DNA of 64,000 nucleotides from Chaetomium olivaceum (taxonomy: Eukaryota; Ascomycota; Sordariomycetes; Sordariales; Chaetomiaceae). Shown here piece by piece: positions 33,510 through 45,354 of this stretch. The DNA is taken from contig JAYWVB010000043.1 of the NCBI GenBank assembly GCA_039881045.1, forward strand, positions 241,548 to 305,547, given 5' to 3'. The notes under the pieces were generated by a model. It was given only the letters and a program-made list of their open reading frames with translations, ran no database searches and was not told the origin of the DNA. Position 1 is the stretch's first letter. Each line of letters begins with the position of its first letter. The translations under genes were made by a program, and so were the position numbers.

Positions 33510-35375
33510 GGCAGATCGTGTCAATTCTCTGTGCGGTACGGCTGTTTGGCGGTTGGATAACTGACGAGGGACTGGGCACAGCAGATGAAGCTCGAAAATG
33601 GTGACCTTGCGAGGACGATGACTGGAAGCTGCGGCTCCCAGCTGGAGGTGTTTTCAGGCCGTCACCGGAGTTGCAGAGGCCACGACAACATGCCTAGCTG
33701 AGATCTGACCATGCCAGATCGGAGTAAGGTTTTGATAGACCGCTGATCGTAATCACTGGCTGGGCGGTAATCACATCTTTTGACAATTTCTTATATGCTC
33801 GTGTGACCGGATCTCGAAGGTTGACAGGTCATTGAGTACATTGCGAGGCTGAGGTGGCTACCGGTACCTGGGGGGATACACGTACAAGGTGAGCGTGCTT
33901 GTGGTAAGTTGGTATGAAGAGGACAACCATAGGCTGATTCAGCAAATGTTGAGGCCAACGGGCTGCCATGAACATTCCGCATCGTCAATAACCCAGCCGC
34001 CGAGGTACGTATCTTTACCGAGTGCGGTGAAAGGTTCTACATCCACCATCATCCACGGCTCCAGCTCCTCTCTTCGCCCACCTTCACGGGCAACTTCCTC
34101 AATGTCAGATCTTTAAACAACGTCCCACACCTTGGCCTAGATAGCGAGTGCCTCGTCGAACCCAAGATTTCGAGGGACAAGATGTTCATTGTCATCTGCC
34201 GTGGTCGAGACTACCAAATTTTGAATCCTCAATTCTCGCTCGGGGATCTACCGAGGCCGGAAAACCAGATTACGCGGTCTGACCCTGATCTTGGACGTCG
34301 AAGAGCTTTGAGTCTCTAGCGTCACGCTATTGGATGTCACCGTTTCCGTCCGGTGTGCCTGCCCTGCAGTCGGAAATGGATCGCCCACTAATTTACCTAC
34401 AGTACAACCCTGGCTTGTTTGTGAGCGCGTCCTATCTGACAAGGGCCCCGGGTTTAAGAATTGAAAAATCCTATCTTGACAGCCCAAGGACGGTTTAAAA
34501 TGGAGGAATATGTAATAATATAATCTTTCATAAACATAATTCTAGTTAAGACCTTCTTTCCGTTAAGAAGGGCGTCGTTTTGCCGTTGAGTTGGAGACTT
34601 TGGACCCCGGTCTTTGAAGTTACGCGCTCAGACGCATGACCATGCCTGAGGCAAACCGTCGTCGTTCCTCCGACAGCGGACCGACGCTTCATGATGCACT
34701 CTCTCTGCCTCTACAATCTGCCAACCCCGGAGTGATTAAGAAATAGTTTTTGATGATCACATTAGGGTCTTTTAGTTTCATTAGCTTTTTTGCACGAGCC
34801 TCGCCTCTCACATTCTCAGTTGTGCGTCTGTTATCTGTTCTTGGAAATCTTTCACAGCTGAACTGACACCTGAGCCAAGGAACCCACTCGGCCGACCAGT
34901 GTTGTGCAGGAGTCGCAGACGATCGGCGTGACACCGTCTTTCTCGATTCGCGATTGGTAGGGAGGCTCCAGTCCACTCAAAAGCTCTTGTCCCGCTCAGC
35001 CCAGAACAGGATGGCTTCCAGGTGAGATCTGCAACTGTACATCATTTACCTGGGCAAGCGTAGGGCGGTCTATCTTTCTCAATCCAAACATGAACGCCTT
35101 CATTATGGCGGAAAGCGTCTGCATCATCGATGCGGAGGCGTAAATCTGCGGAGGGCCCCGTGAATACAAGTTGCTCACGCTCCATCTTCCCGCGTGTTTG
35201 AAGTATAATTCAGTCTACACGAGCTATCCTGCAACATCTTCTCACATTTGTTCCACAGACACTCTAACCGACCGAGTGTTGCGGAATTCAACCTCAATCA
35301 CGATCCTCAGGGTTATCATCAGTATCGCCCAGGTCCCGGCCTAGTCCGTCGCTTCAAACATCCACAAATCATCCA
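33510..35375. other. Divergent intergenic region between ABCG and terpene synthase genes
   Basis: About 1.9 kb with no gene recognised. An AT-rich patch lies near 34500-34560. It would hold both promoters. Confidence 0.4.
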
Positions 35376-37931
35376 ATGATGGAGTACCCTAACTCCCGCC
35401 TCGTCGACCCCTCCTCATACGATACCAACCTGGACGGCCTCTGCACCAATATACCCGTTCGCGTCAACCATAACGCCGAACTCGCCGACCGTGGCGCTTT
35501 CCGCGCCCAAAAGGACTGGGAACGTGCGCTAGGATCCCTGCCGCCGGGATATCTCGGTAGCCCGGGGCCCCAGTACAACTTCACCCCGTCACTCATGACC
35601 GAGCTGCTCCCGGACCGTATCGAGCTCGTCTCGTATATCGTTGAATTGACATTTCTACTAGACGATGTAGTCGACGCCGCTGATTCCCCCTTGGCCGCTG
35701 CTGTGCCGTACTTGGTTGAACTTTTACATGCCTCGCGGCTTGCAATGTCGGGCGGCGAGCTAGAGGGATCATCGTGCTCTCCGTTCGGGAGAATGGCTGT
35801 TGACTTTTGTAAGGGGATGGTTGCCATCGACCCCGAGTTGGCAAGGACGGCTTTCCGGTGGATGGCAAAGGAGGGGGAACTCGTCCTCAGCCGAGCTAGT
35901 GCCGAGATGAAGTTCGGGGACTTGGATGAGTACATCAAGTACCGACGTGTCAGCGCTGCTTCACAGTACGTTTGCTCTTTATACTCTAACAACCGTCGGT
36001 GGCTTCCATGCTCTCCCGTCTCTACTGCTAACAAACAGAATCAACAGATCTATATTTGGGATGCTCTTATTTGGCATGGGACTCAGCATTCCCGAAGATC
36101 AGCAAGAAACGTGCCTGGAGCTCTCCCGCCCCTTCTGGCTTCAATTCGCGCTGGCTAACGACTACCACTCTTTTGAGCGCGAGCAGCAAGCCGCCATCGA
36201 CAACGGTCAGGCCCTCGTTACAAACGCTGTCTGGGTTCTGATGAATCGGCACTCGATGACGTGTGACGAGGCGAAGAGAGTGTGTAGCGAGAAGGCTCGT
36301 CAGTGCGCTGCGGACTATGTGCAGGTTGTTGAGGCAGCTAAAGCTAGGCCTGATCTTTGTGAGAATGCTAAATTTTTACTTGATGTACAGCGGTTTGGGA
36401 TGAGCGGGAATGCTCTATGGGGTTCCCAATGCCCTAGATATCGTCCCGACCGGGAGCTGAACTCAATGCAGCTCGAGGTAGCTAAGGCTGTTTACGCCGA
36501 CGAGACCATCGGGTGGAGATGTGGCCTACAAAAAGGCGTGAGCGTGTTTGCCGCGCCACCTGAGGCCGAGAGCAACGAGACTGTCACCAACAGCAACACC
36601 AACGGTGCCAATGGTATTAGCGACGAAGTGTTCACCAACAGCGCAGTCACCAACCCTGTTGTCAACGGCGCTATCACCAATGGAGTGGTCACCAACGGTA
36701 GCGGGCATCAGGAACTAGCGGCCTCGCGAGAGGTCCCCCAGCTGGGTACAGAGGTGTGTACATTCCCCAACCGCCAGAATGAGAAAACGAACAGCCAGCT
36801 AACGATTGATACAGGCCCTCGATGCACCATCGCTATACCTCGACTCGCTACCGGCCAAGGGTGTCCGTGATATAGCGATCGATGCCCTCAACACCTGGTT
36901 CAGAGTGGCACCAGCCAAAGTTGCTACCATCAAAAGAGTTGTCAACCTTCTTCATGGGGCATCCCTGATGCTTGATGACATCCAGGACTCGTCCCAACTT
37001 CGTCGCGGTAAGCCGGCAACCCATCTTGTTTTTGGGCCAATGCAAACGTTCAACACCGCCGGATACCGTTCCCTACTTTCCATGATGGAAATCAGGAAGT
37101 TAGGTAGCGAACCGTGTTTGGAAATCTTTTGTGGTGAGTATCACGCTGGTTCCGCCGGTCCGGATAGGGCATCTGAGTGTGTGATAACTGACGGTGGAAC
37201 AGAGGAACTTCAAGCTTTGTATATAGGACAGAGCCACGATTTATCCTGGACATTCGGTTTAAGCTGCCCAACGGAAGACGAGTATTTGGCTATGGTCGAC
37301 GGTAGTAAGTCTTTATATCCCCGAGGGTCTCCCGTATATGGTTGGTGCATCATTGATTAAATCTAAACGGCATCGTAGAAACAGCCGGGCTTTTCCGGAT
37401 GCCGGCGAGGCTGTTGGATGCAATGTCGAACTCGCCCACCAAGCCGGACGTAAGGCTCCTAATACGATTCATGACGCTGGTCGGCAGGCTGTTCCAGATT
37501 CGGGATGACTATATGAATTTGACTTCGGCCAATGTAAGTTCCCCCAAAGTCATCGGCTCTGCAACAGCTACTAATGGCTAACAACTTGTCAGTACACCAA
37601 GCAAAAGGGCTTTTGTGAGGACCTCGACGAGGGGAAGTTCTCACTCCCGCTCATCCCATGCCCTTGGACGCTCCAAACACCTCGGGGCACCCAAAGCAGC
37701 AGCCATGGAAACTACACTCCTCTGGAATCTTCTATCCCAACGACACATTGCGGTAGCATGTCGTTAGACCAGAAAAAGCTGTTCTTGGAGCAACTCCAGG
37801 CGCGCGGGAGTCTCGAATACACGCGACAGGCGGTGCATGAGCTTCAGAATAAGATGAAAGACCTGGCCGAGCAGATGGGCATGCACATGGACGAAGAGTT
37901 GAGGTTGTTGTTGGAAGTTCTGAAGGTCTGA
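35376..37931 (+). CDS. Bifunctional terpene synthase (cyclase plus prenyl diphosphate synthase)
   Basis: A chimeric fungal di-/sesterterpene synthase of the fusicoccadiene synthase type: the C-terminal half makes a C20 (or C25) diphosphate from IPP and DMAPP or FPP, and the N-terminal half cyclises it. Six exons (35376-35965, 36039-36753, 36815-37133, 37203-37304, 37379-37533, 37593-37931) give 739 aa, frame-consistent throughout. Cyclase: FLLDDVVDAAD (Asp-rich motif) and NDYHSFERE (NSE triad). A repetitive Asn/Thr/Val/Gly linker at about residues 395-435 joins the halves. Prenyltransferase: LMLDDIQDSSQLRRGKP (FARM) and FQIRDDYMNL (SARM). All metal-binding motifs are intact. The product cannot be predicted from motifs. 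No P450 lies next to it, but the ABCG transporter is divergent upstream. Confidence 0.92.
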
Positions 37932-38320
37932 ACTATTCCAAAGGAGAATGTCGTGGTGGTTGGTGTCAAGATGGAACGAGAAGAACTATCCTACCTAGAC
38001 TTGATAAACCTACTGTACCAACACCCAGACGTATCAGCTCCTGATACATCATTTGTGGGGCCCTCTCGCTGCTCCTAATACACCATTTGTGGGGTTCCCG
38101 ATTCATGGACCACCCAACCCCCCTGCTCCCCCCTGCTCCCCCCTTTAACCCTAGTCTAGTCCTAGACACCCCCCTAATACACGAAAGAATAAACAAATCG
38201 GTCCCGAGCCCGGGCCCCAACCAACTAATCATCGAACCCTCTCCTCCTTGGAAAGAAAAGACATCTGAACCCACAAACCGACCGTCGGACCCGTAGGGCT
38301 TGAATGACGCACGGCGCACT
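37932..38320. other. Intergenic with short direct repeats
   Basis: Contains two imperfect copies of a CATTTGTGGGG-containing unit (near 38048 and 38084) and C-rich CCCCCTGCT repeats near 38106-38135. It marks the passage from the terpene gene to the helicase remnants. Confidence 0.45.
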
Positions 38321-38953
38321 ATGGACGAAGGAGAACTTCTACGTTTGTTGCAACTCGTTATTGACCCCGTAGCCCAGGTTCTCGTCTGCGCCCGTCCGGA
38401 ATGTCTCATCGGCCTTTCCCCAAAGACCGAGCAGGTGAGCAACCACCTCAAGCGGAAACACGATGTACCAAACGACCTGCGGAGCCGTCTCACACGCCTG
38501 CTGCGGTGCCGGGCGCCGCCATTGCAAAATCCTCCGGATGCCCCTCTCCGCCCAGATCGATCCCGACCGGATCCGTATCTACGGAAGCTCGAAGGCTTCG
38601 CCTGCAAGTCCTGCGAGTACCGGACGATCAGTAAGCAAAACACATCTCGTCATGTTGCCGATCGCCATAAGCGGGCGGGAGAACCGCCGGGCGCCAGACC
38701 GCTTGCCATGTTCCTGCCCGTGTACCTGCAGGCCTGGATACGCAATCCTCCGGAGGGACGGTACTGGGTGGTCTGCGAGGACGGCAACGAGACGCGTCTG
38801 GTAGGGGACCAGGAGGCCTTTAATCACCTAGGGGACCTGTACCGTCGAGAACGGCAGCACAACCAGAGCATCGCAAACGAGAGGGCGATGGCCACGCTCA
38901 ATGCGAAACCAGCCTATCCATGCATCCACGACGAACTGAAGTCTGTTTTATAG
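38321..38953 (+). pseudogene. OrsD (DUF3505) zinc-finger fragment
   Basis: An open frame of 210 aa from ATG at 38321 holding two C2H2-like fingers: CARPECLIGL..HLKRKH and CKSCEYRTIS..HVADRH. VFLPVYLQAW..YWVV-like sequence follows, the layout of the N-terminal OrsD domain of large fungal RecQ-type proteins. The frame stops where the recombinase/helicase part should begin, so it is read as the 5' remnant of a second telomere-linked-type helicase. As a free-standing small zinc-finger protein it could still be expressed. Confidence 0.6.
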
Positions 38954-39840
38954 AGACCCCTATACTAGCCCAAATGGCGCTAGTGAAGTCAAGGGCTCAA
39001 TTTCATAGAGGTAACAGGGGTCCGTTTCATAGACCATTTTCATGTCAAATTTAATATAGATAGCATGTGCAACATACTGAGATTAGGCTGGTTTCTATAG
39101 TATAGAGAGTTTGGAGAAGAACCAAATTATACGAGAGTAAATGGACATTGAAACTGGGAGTTGTGATTGATGGGGTGCCGGGTTTGCGACGCTTGGATCG
39201 CCGAAGAACGCTGGATCGAGATTAGCGTAAAGTCGGCGAAACAGCTGCTGCCAGGATCAGCAGCAATCAGGACAATTCAGCGCAGAGTCGTACGTAGCCA
39301 TGGATATCGTTCCGTTTGTTTATCTACCCGAATACCCATTCGTCATATGCAAAGCATGCTGTCTTGCATGTATAGCAGACGAGGTGACTAGTCATTTACG
39401 CAATCATCACATCTCGATTCGTCCCCAAGAGCGGACCAGAATCGCTACGCGAGTCAAAGACATCTCCGAGATTATTCACGACCAAGCGAGTTTACGCGAG
39501 TTTCTACGCCCACCAGCTACTATCGACTCAATCCCGTTTATCAAACCGCCAAAGACAGACGGATTACGGTGTAATGAGTGTGGTTTTATCACCCGAACAC
39601 CGCAAGAGATCCAACGACATTGCCGGAAGGAGCACGGATGGGAAAACGATTGGCGCAAGGGTGGGAACGTAGCGAAGAGGGCCAAGCAGGAACGCAAGTT
39701 GCCATGGACTACGGGTGTTTGTTGCCAGCAGTTTTTCCCATCGCGTGCGGCTAGCTGGTGGTTCGAGGTGGGCCAACCCAGCGAACCGTCGGGCCCGCAA
39801 TCGGGGGACCCGAGGCCGGGTGAGGGTCTGGTGGAAAATG

Positions 39841-39880
39841 TCAGGAGCAGGCACCAGGAGCAGGCACCAGGAACAGGCGG
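39841..39880 (+). repeat. Short tandem repeat at a frameshift point
   Basis: Two to three copies of AGGAGCAGGCACC lie where the OrsD frame stops matching and the recombinase frame begins. Repeat slippage is a likely cause of the shift. Confidence 0.7.
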
Positions 39881-42681
39881 CACTATTCAAGGCGGCAGGG
39901 AAGGAGAGGATTCGGGTGGCCGACAGCAAGAAAGAGCCAAACCCATGGCTCGAGAGGACAGGGTGGGCGGCGCATCTGCGAGGACTGTCTCCCGATGGGC
40001 TACGTGAGGCGGCAGGACCGATCGGGGATCAGGAAGCCGTATTGAAGGGAATGTGGGAGAGTCTCGAGCGTGTGTTGGACCGGGCGCGGGCAACAGCGGT
40101 GCCCGGCAAAGTGGGTTCCGCCGCGTTGTTCGAGATTGCGAGGAAGGAAATGCACATCAAGCCGAGGAAGCCGTTCGACAACCGGTTGGAAGACGATACG
40201 TGGCAGCGGTATAAGACGGTGTGGCGGCAGTTGTTATGCATCTGGCAGCGCACGCAGATGTGGGACGACGACAAGCGGCCGCCATACGAATTCACGACCC
40301 AGCAAGGCGACTTTTACGACGAATTTGAGGAAGCCGTGGAGAGGGCTGTAGAAGGGGTCAGCGAGGGGGGGATGGACAAAGAGAAGGTGGACCGAATGTG
40401 TTTGGATATGGTGGTTGGGATGCTAGATCGCCAGTTTAAGCAGGGCCATTACGACAGCATCGTGCTTAGCGGGCTAGCGGTCATGGGGATCCGAGAGGAT
40501 GGCGGGTGGGTCGATGCGATGGATTACACGACGAACTATTCCGCCGTCATCAAGGTAGCAAGGATGTTGGTGATATACCAGTCGTATTGGGAACGAGAAG
40601 ACGAGGTGGCCGAGAAGATGAGGACGATGAGCGAGACGGAGGCGCGCGAGGCAGCGCGGGGGATGTTTGGGATTGTGCGGGCCAAGGTGCGCCGGTTCAT
40701 GACGCTGGTCTCGGACGAGCCGGGGGCGGAACCCACGCCGATGGATTGGATATTCGACACGCGGTCATACGGCATGCGTATCCAATACACGACGCCAGCG
40801 CATGGCAAGATCGATTGGCAGGGCGAGCGGGTGGTATGCGGGCGGGTTCGGTTCGGCATGGGCCAGTTGTCCGACATGTTACACGCGTCGGTAGCGGAGG
40901 CACGTATTATGCTAACACGGTTGGCGATGGTCGAACCAGACAATATAGAAGCGCTGCCGGCCATCGAGTGGGCAAGGATGGAGGACGATCACAGCGAGGA
41001 CCGGGTGGGATATTCGTTTCTGCAAGACGACCGCAACACGTGGGTGGAGAAGGGCAAGGATTGGGTATTGCAGAGGATCACGGAGGCCGAGGGGAGGAGG
41101 AAGGAGTGGATATCGAACCAGGTGGGCGAGGGATGTCCGTATCGAGTCAAGGCGGTACGGGCATACGGGCAGATGGTGGAGCAGTTCCGGGAGCGGTTGT
41201 GGATGATGCACATGGTGGGTGGCCAGCCGGCACGGACGACGGAGATTACGGGGATGCGGATGGCGAACACGGCGAACGGCGCATTGCGGAATATATTCGC
41301 GCACAACGGGATGATTTGTTTCGTGACCTCATATCACAAGAACTACCGGAATACGGGGCAGGCCAGGGTGATCCACCGCTATCTGCCGCGCGAGGTGGGC
41401 GAGCTGCTCGTGTGGTATATGTGGCTGGTCTTAGGGTTCTGGCAGGAGGTGCAAGGGATGGTGAAGGCGGCCGATCGGTGTAGCGTGTTTTTGTGGGCCG
41501 ACGAGATCGTTAGCCGGGAGGAAGACGAGCAGCCCGGGGTGACAGAGGGAGGGGGAGGCCAAGAAGAGGCAGGGACCGGGGGGGTTAGAGGAAATAGAAG
41601 GGAGAGAAGGTTATGAGGAGTGGATACGGGAGCGGAAATGGACGTCGGACCGGGTGAGGCGGGTTGTACAACAGCATAGCGAGCGGCTGATAGGGCAGAA
41701 AATTAGCATCAGCATGTGGAGGCATATAGCGATCGCGATCGCAAACCGGTATCTGAACAAGGCGTTCGGGCAGGACGATGTAGAAGGGAAAAGGGGCGAG
41801 GATGACGAGGGTGAGGTCGAAGACAGCGCGTGGGATTTGCAGGCCGGGCACGGGACACACGTGGCAGGGATGGTGTACGCGCGGGAGCTGCAGCAGGGCG
41901 TTTTCAGCACGGCGGCACGGCGGGAGCGGTTCCGGGCTATCAGCCGGCAATGGCATCGGTTTTTAGGGTTCGGGGCAGAGGATGCCATCGGGGCGGGGGC
42001 AGGGGTGAAGCGGACGAGAGATGCGTTCGATGGGGTGCGGGAGGAGGCACGGTTCCGACGGCTTACGCGGTTGCGGCAGGTGGACATGCAGGGGCAGTTG
42101 AAGCAGATGATGGGGGAGGGGGCGGTGTTCCGGGGCAACCAGGAGGCCATGATACGGGCGATCGCGCGCGGCGAGAGTCCGATCATTCAGATCACAGGCA
42201 CGGGGGGCGAAAAGAGCTTATCATTTATACTGCCGGCGTTTTGTCCACCATACGGCGTAACGATCGTGATCGTGCCGCTGGTCTCGTTACGAGGGGATTT
42301 GTACGAGCGGTGCTTACAGAGCGGGATCGAAGCCCACGTATGGCAGAGCCGGCAGAGCAACCGGGCGGCGTCGATCGTATTCGTCACGCCGGAGTCGGCA
42401 GTAACGAAGGGGTTCCAGGAATTTGTCAACCGGTTGCAGGGGCGGCAAGAGCTGGACCGGGTGGTGGTGGACGAGTGCCACGTGGTGCCGGACGGCAAAC
42501 GCGGGTTCCGGCCGGCAGATGCAGGGGCTGGGGCGGGTGTTGCGGGAGCTAGGGGTACAGTTGGTGTTTTTAACGGCGACGTTGGCACCACGAGACGAGG
42601 AGGAGTTTTATAGGGTGTTGGGGTTGAGAGGGCAGCATACTCGCATGTTCCGGTCGCGGACGACAAGGAAGAACATTGTAT

Positions 42682-43065
42682 TGAACTGGGGCATGCCCCA
42701 GTGTAGGTGGAACTGGGTCCTCCTGGCCTGTTCAGGGGTAGGGAGCGTTTGTTTTCCCGTTTCCGCGTCGCGTTCTTATTGTATATAAGGGGCCCTGAGG
42801 CGGCTCAATCTTTTGGTCAGAAGGCAGGCAATCAGACACTTTAATCACGACTTTTGGAACGCAATGTGCCCGCGCATCTGTGAGAACCTGCAGCGCATGT
42901 GCGCATGCGCCTCTCTCTGATCAGAGGGGGACACTTCTCGGTTTACCCATTGATGCAGCCGAGCCTGTGTTCTGTCCCCATATCAAGCAGGTCTACGGAT
43001 CTGTAGGTTTGTGTTTTGGTGGCTGGTCTGGCAGTTTTGCAGACAGCACAGCACACTCCTGTTCA
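42682..43065 (+). mobile_element. Solo LTR inserted in the helicase, with 4-bp target duplication
   Basis: A 384-bp sequence beginning TGAAC and ending GTTCA (TG..CA with 5-bp inverted ends), flanked by GTAT on both sides (42678-42681 and 43066-43069). It includes a TATATAAGG box near 42782. Removing the LTR and one GTAT restores a continuous helicase frame between motifs III and V, which fixes the boundaries. Confidence 0.9.
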
Positions 43066-44599
43066 GTATACCGCGTGATGCTTGTGCGGGCGGAGGAGGG
43101 AGAAGAGCAGGAGAGAGAGGAGGACCAGGTGGTGTGCGAGACGGTGGAGAGATGGATGAGGCAGAAGGAAAGCGGAAAGGTAATTATATATGGAGGGTCG
43201 ATCGAACGGGTGGAGCGGATAGGGCAGATGTTGTCATGCGAAGTATATCACAGCAAAGTCGACACGGTAGAGGGGAAGGGTAAGCGGCTGAAGGAGTGGA
43301 TAAAGGGGGGGAGATTGATCGTGGCGACCAATGCGTTAGGGTTGGGTGTCGACGTGCCGGACGTACGGTTGGTGGTACACGCGGGAATGCCGCGGAGGTT
43401 GCGGGATTACGTGCAGGAGAGCGGACGGGCGGGGCGAGACGGGGGCGCAAGCAAGGCAGTAGTGGTATGTGGGAGAATACGGAGCCGATCCGGGGCGGAG
43501 AAGAGCGAAGGTAGCGGGGGGGGAGGGGGGGTTGGGAGGACGTGGTGGTCGAGTATGTAGAAGGTAAGCGGTGTCGGCGAGCGGTGTTGGACGAGGTGAT
43601 GGACGGGTGGACAGGCCGGCTGAGCTGTGTGGAGGCAGAGGAGATTTGCGACGTGTGCAAGCGAAGGGGGGTATGGGTAGAGGAGGAAGAGGCGGAGCAG
43701 GTGGTGGATGACGAGACCGAAGCTGATATTCGGAGGCAGCAGCGGCTGGGGCGATTCGAGGGGTGGATAGCGGAGAGGGAGATGATGGAGGAAGGCAGGG
43801 AGGTGGAAGGGTTTCGAGAGCAGTTGGCTAGTTGGGCAGGGTGTTGCGTTGTATGCCGGTTGGGTGGGGCCGAGGAGGATTGTCACGAGATGGACGAGTG
43901 CCCGCGGCAGAACGAGAAGTGGGCGACGGTCGAGTTGGGGATACGGACGATAGAGGAGGAGATGTTCCAGAGGCGACGGCTAGAGCGGTTTTCGGGATGT
44001 TTCCAGTGCGGGCTGCCGCAGGCGATATGCGAACGGTGGGTAGCAGCAGACGAGGATGGGGGGATGTTTACGCAGGTAGGAGGAGGTAGTTGTCAGTACC
44101 AGGGGTTGATCGCCAAGGTATACGCAGGGGTGTATACGTATTGTACAGAGGAAGCGGAGGAGGTAATGCGGGCGATGATGGGCAGGGATAAGTTAGACGG
44201 GAAGTTGGGTTTGGAGTGGTATACGTGGTTAGGGGGGCGGATACGGTGGGGCGGGTTGGAGACAAACCGGTTATGTCGAGGGCTTTACCAGTTAAGTCGA
44301 ATGGTAGAGGAGAGAGGATAGTGGGCGAAGGAAGAGGAGCGGGTGGGGGTGAGGGAGATGGCGGGCGAGGAGGCACCGAGCGTGGGAGAGGCAACAGACG
44401 AGGGCGGGAATGGCGAGGAGGGGGATATTGTGATGGAAGCCGAGATATACCCGGGCCGAGCACAGTGGCGGGGATACGGGAAAGCAGAGAGGGGGCGGCA
44501 GGCCGAGCAAAGCATGGAGGTGGAGATGTTTTCATCGTTATCAGACGGATGGTCGGCGGAGGTGGAGCAGTTGGAGGCGATATTGTGAGCGTGGTCGGT

Positions 44600-45088
44600 C
44601 GGTTGCACGTGGTGCCGGGCGATAGGCGAGGCGGAGGAGGTATGGCGGGCACATAGGTTGGAGGGTTGCGAAAACGGGGTGGCAGAGGAGATACGGGGGA
44701 TGGTACGGGGGATGGTAGGGCAGGTCAAGCGGGTGGTTCGTTGGGAGGCATATTCGTGTTGTTTCGATTGTGGGGTACCGCAGGCGATGTGCGAGCGGTA
44801 CGAGACGAGAGCGCCGGGAGGTGGGTTCCGGCGAGTAGAAGGGCGGGCGTGCCAGTACCGAGGCGTGTTAATACGGGCGATGGTATCAATGTGGGGAGCA
44901 AGGGGCAAGTCCGGGGAGCAATCGGTTGCACGAGTGGATGCGGATGCAGGGAGCGGAGGTTGGCGAGAAGGATGTGAATGGGACCATTCGGTGGATGGGG
45001 CGTAAGGTGCGGTGGGAGGCATAGGGAGCAACGAGATGTGTCGGGCGGTGGTACAGTTGTGGCGATGGTGGCAAGAGGCAGAGTAGGA
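44600..45088 (+). pseudogene. Second copy of the helicase C-terminal zinc module
   Basis: Encodes CTWCRAIGEAEEVW..H..C followed by YSCCFDCGVPQAMCERYE and ACQYRGVLIRAMV. This parallels CCVVCRLGG..H..C, FSGCFQCGLPQAICERW and SCQYQGLIAKVY at the end of the upstream gene. The frame breaks near 44930 and 45020. It is either a tandem duplicate tail or the relic of another telomere-linked helicase. Confidence 0.6.
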
Positions 45089-45149
45089 GGAATAGGGGTA
45101 AGTACGGGTAAAGAGACGAGTAGGGAGAGTAGAGGAAGGGTCGATTCCA

Positions 45150-45309
45150 TATATTAGGGTTAGTAAAAGTTGTTAGATTATTTCAACGGACGAAAAGATC
45201 GCTATAGTGAAAGATCAAGGGGAGAATGAATATTATTTCGTACTACAAGGTGATAGATAAGTATAGTTTAGAGAACATACGAAGGCAGGGAGAGAAAGAT
45301 AACTAAGGT
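45150..45309. repeat. Telomere-like degenerate repeats, left part
   Basis: Purine-rich sequence with TTAGGGTTA and GAGAAAGATAACTAAGGTTA units. It continues at 47175 beyond the inserted transposon. Confidence 0.7.
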
Positions 45310-45354
45310 TAACGTACTTGCATAACGAAGCGCCCACCATAACGAAGCGCCCAC
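45310..45354 (+). repeat. Left TIR (with TA) of the pogo-like element
   Basis: Perfect complement of 47130-47174. It contains the tandem 17-bp unit. Confidence 0.95.

Larger units (their letters stand above)
39300..44321 (+). pseudogene. OrsD - tyrosine-recombinase-like - RecQ helicase, disrupted
   Basis: A large fused gene broken by frameshifts and an LTR. From ATG at 39300: two C2H2 OrsD fingers (CKACCLAC..HLRNHH; CNECGFIT..HCRKEH). After a frame change near 39840 comes EPNPWLERTGWAAHL, then a recombinase-like region: PARTTEITGMR (Arg box), SYHKNYRN..ARVIHRYLP, MWRHIAIAI and GHGTHVAGMVYAR, where His and Tyr are nine residues apart as in tyrosine recombinases. A further shift sits in a G-run near 41580. 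The helicase part has ITGTGGEKS (Walker A, Gly to Glu), VVVDECHVVPD (II), a shift near 42508, VFLTATLAP (III), the LTR, NALGLGVDVPDVRLVVHAG (V) and QESGRAGRDG (VI), a shift near 43530, then Cys-rich zinc modules. It resembles subtelomeric TLH helicases. Confidence 0.72.

Noticed and set aside
40506..41483. Plus-strand ORF of 325 codons, Gly/Arg-rich
   Set aside because: Alternative frame of the recombinase-like region; the other frame has conserved motifs and the G+C-rich sequence leaves this frame open by chance.
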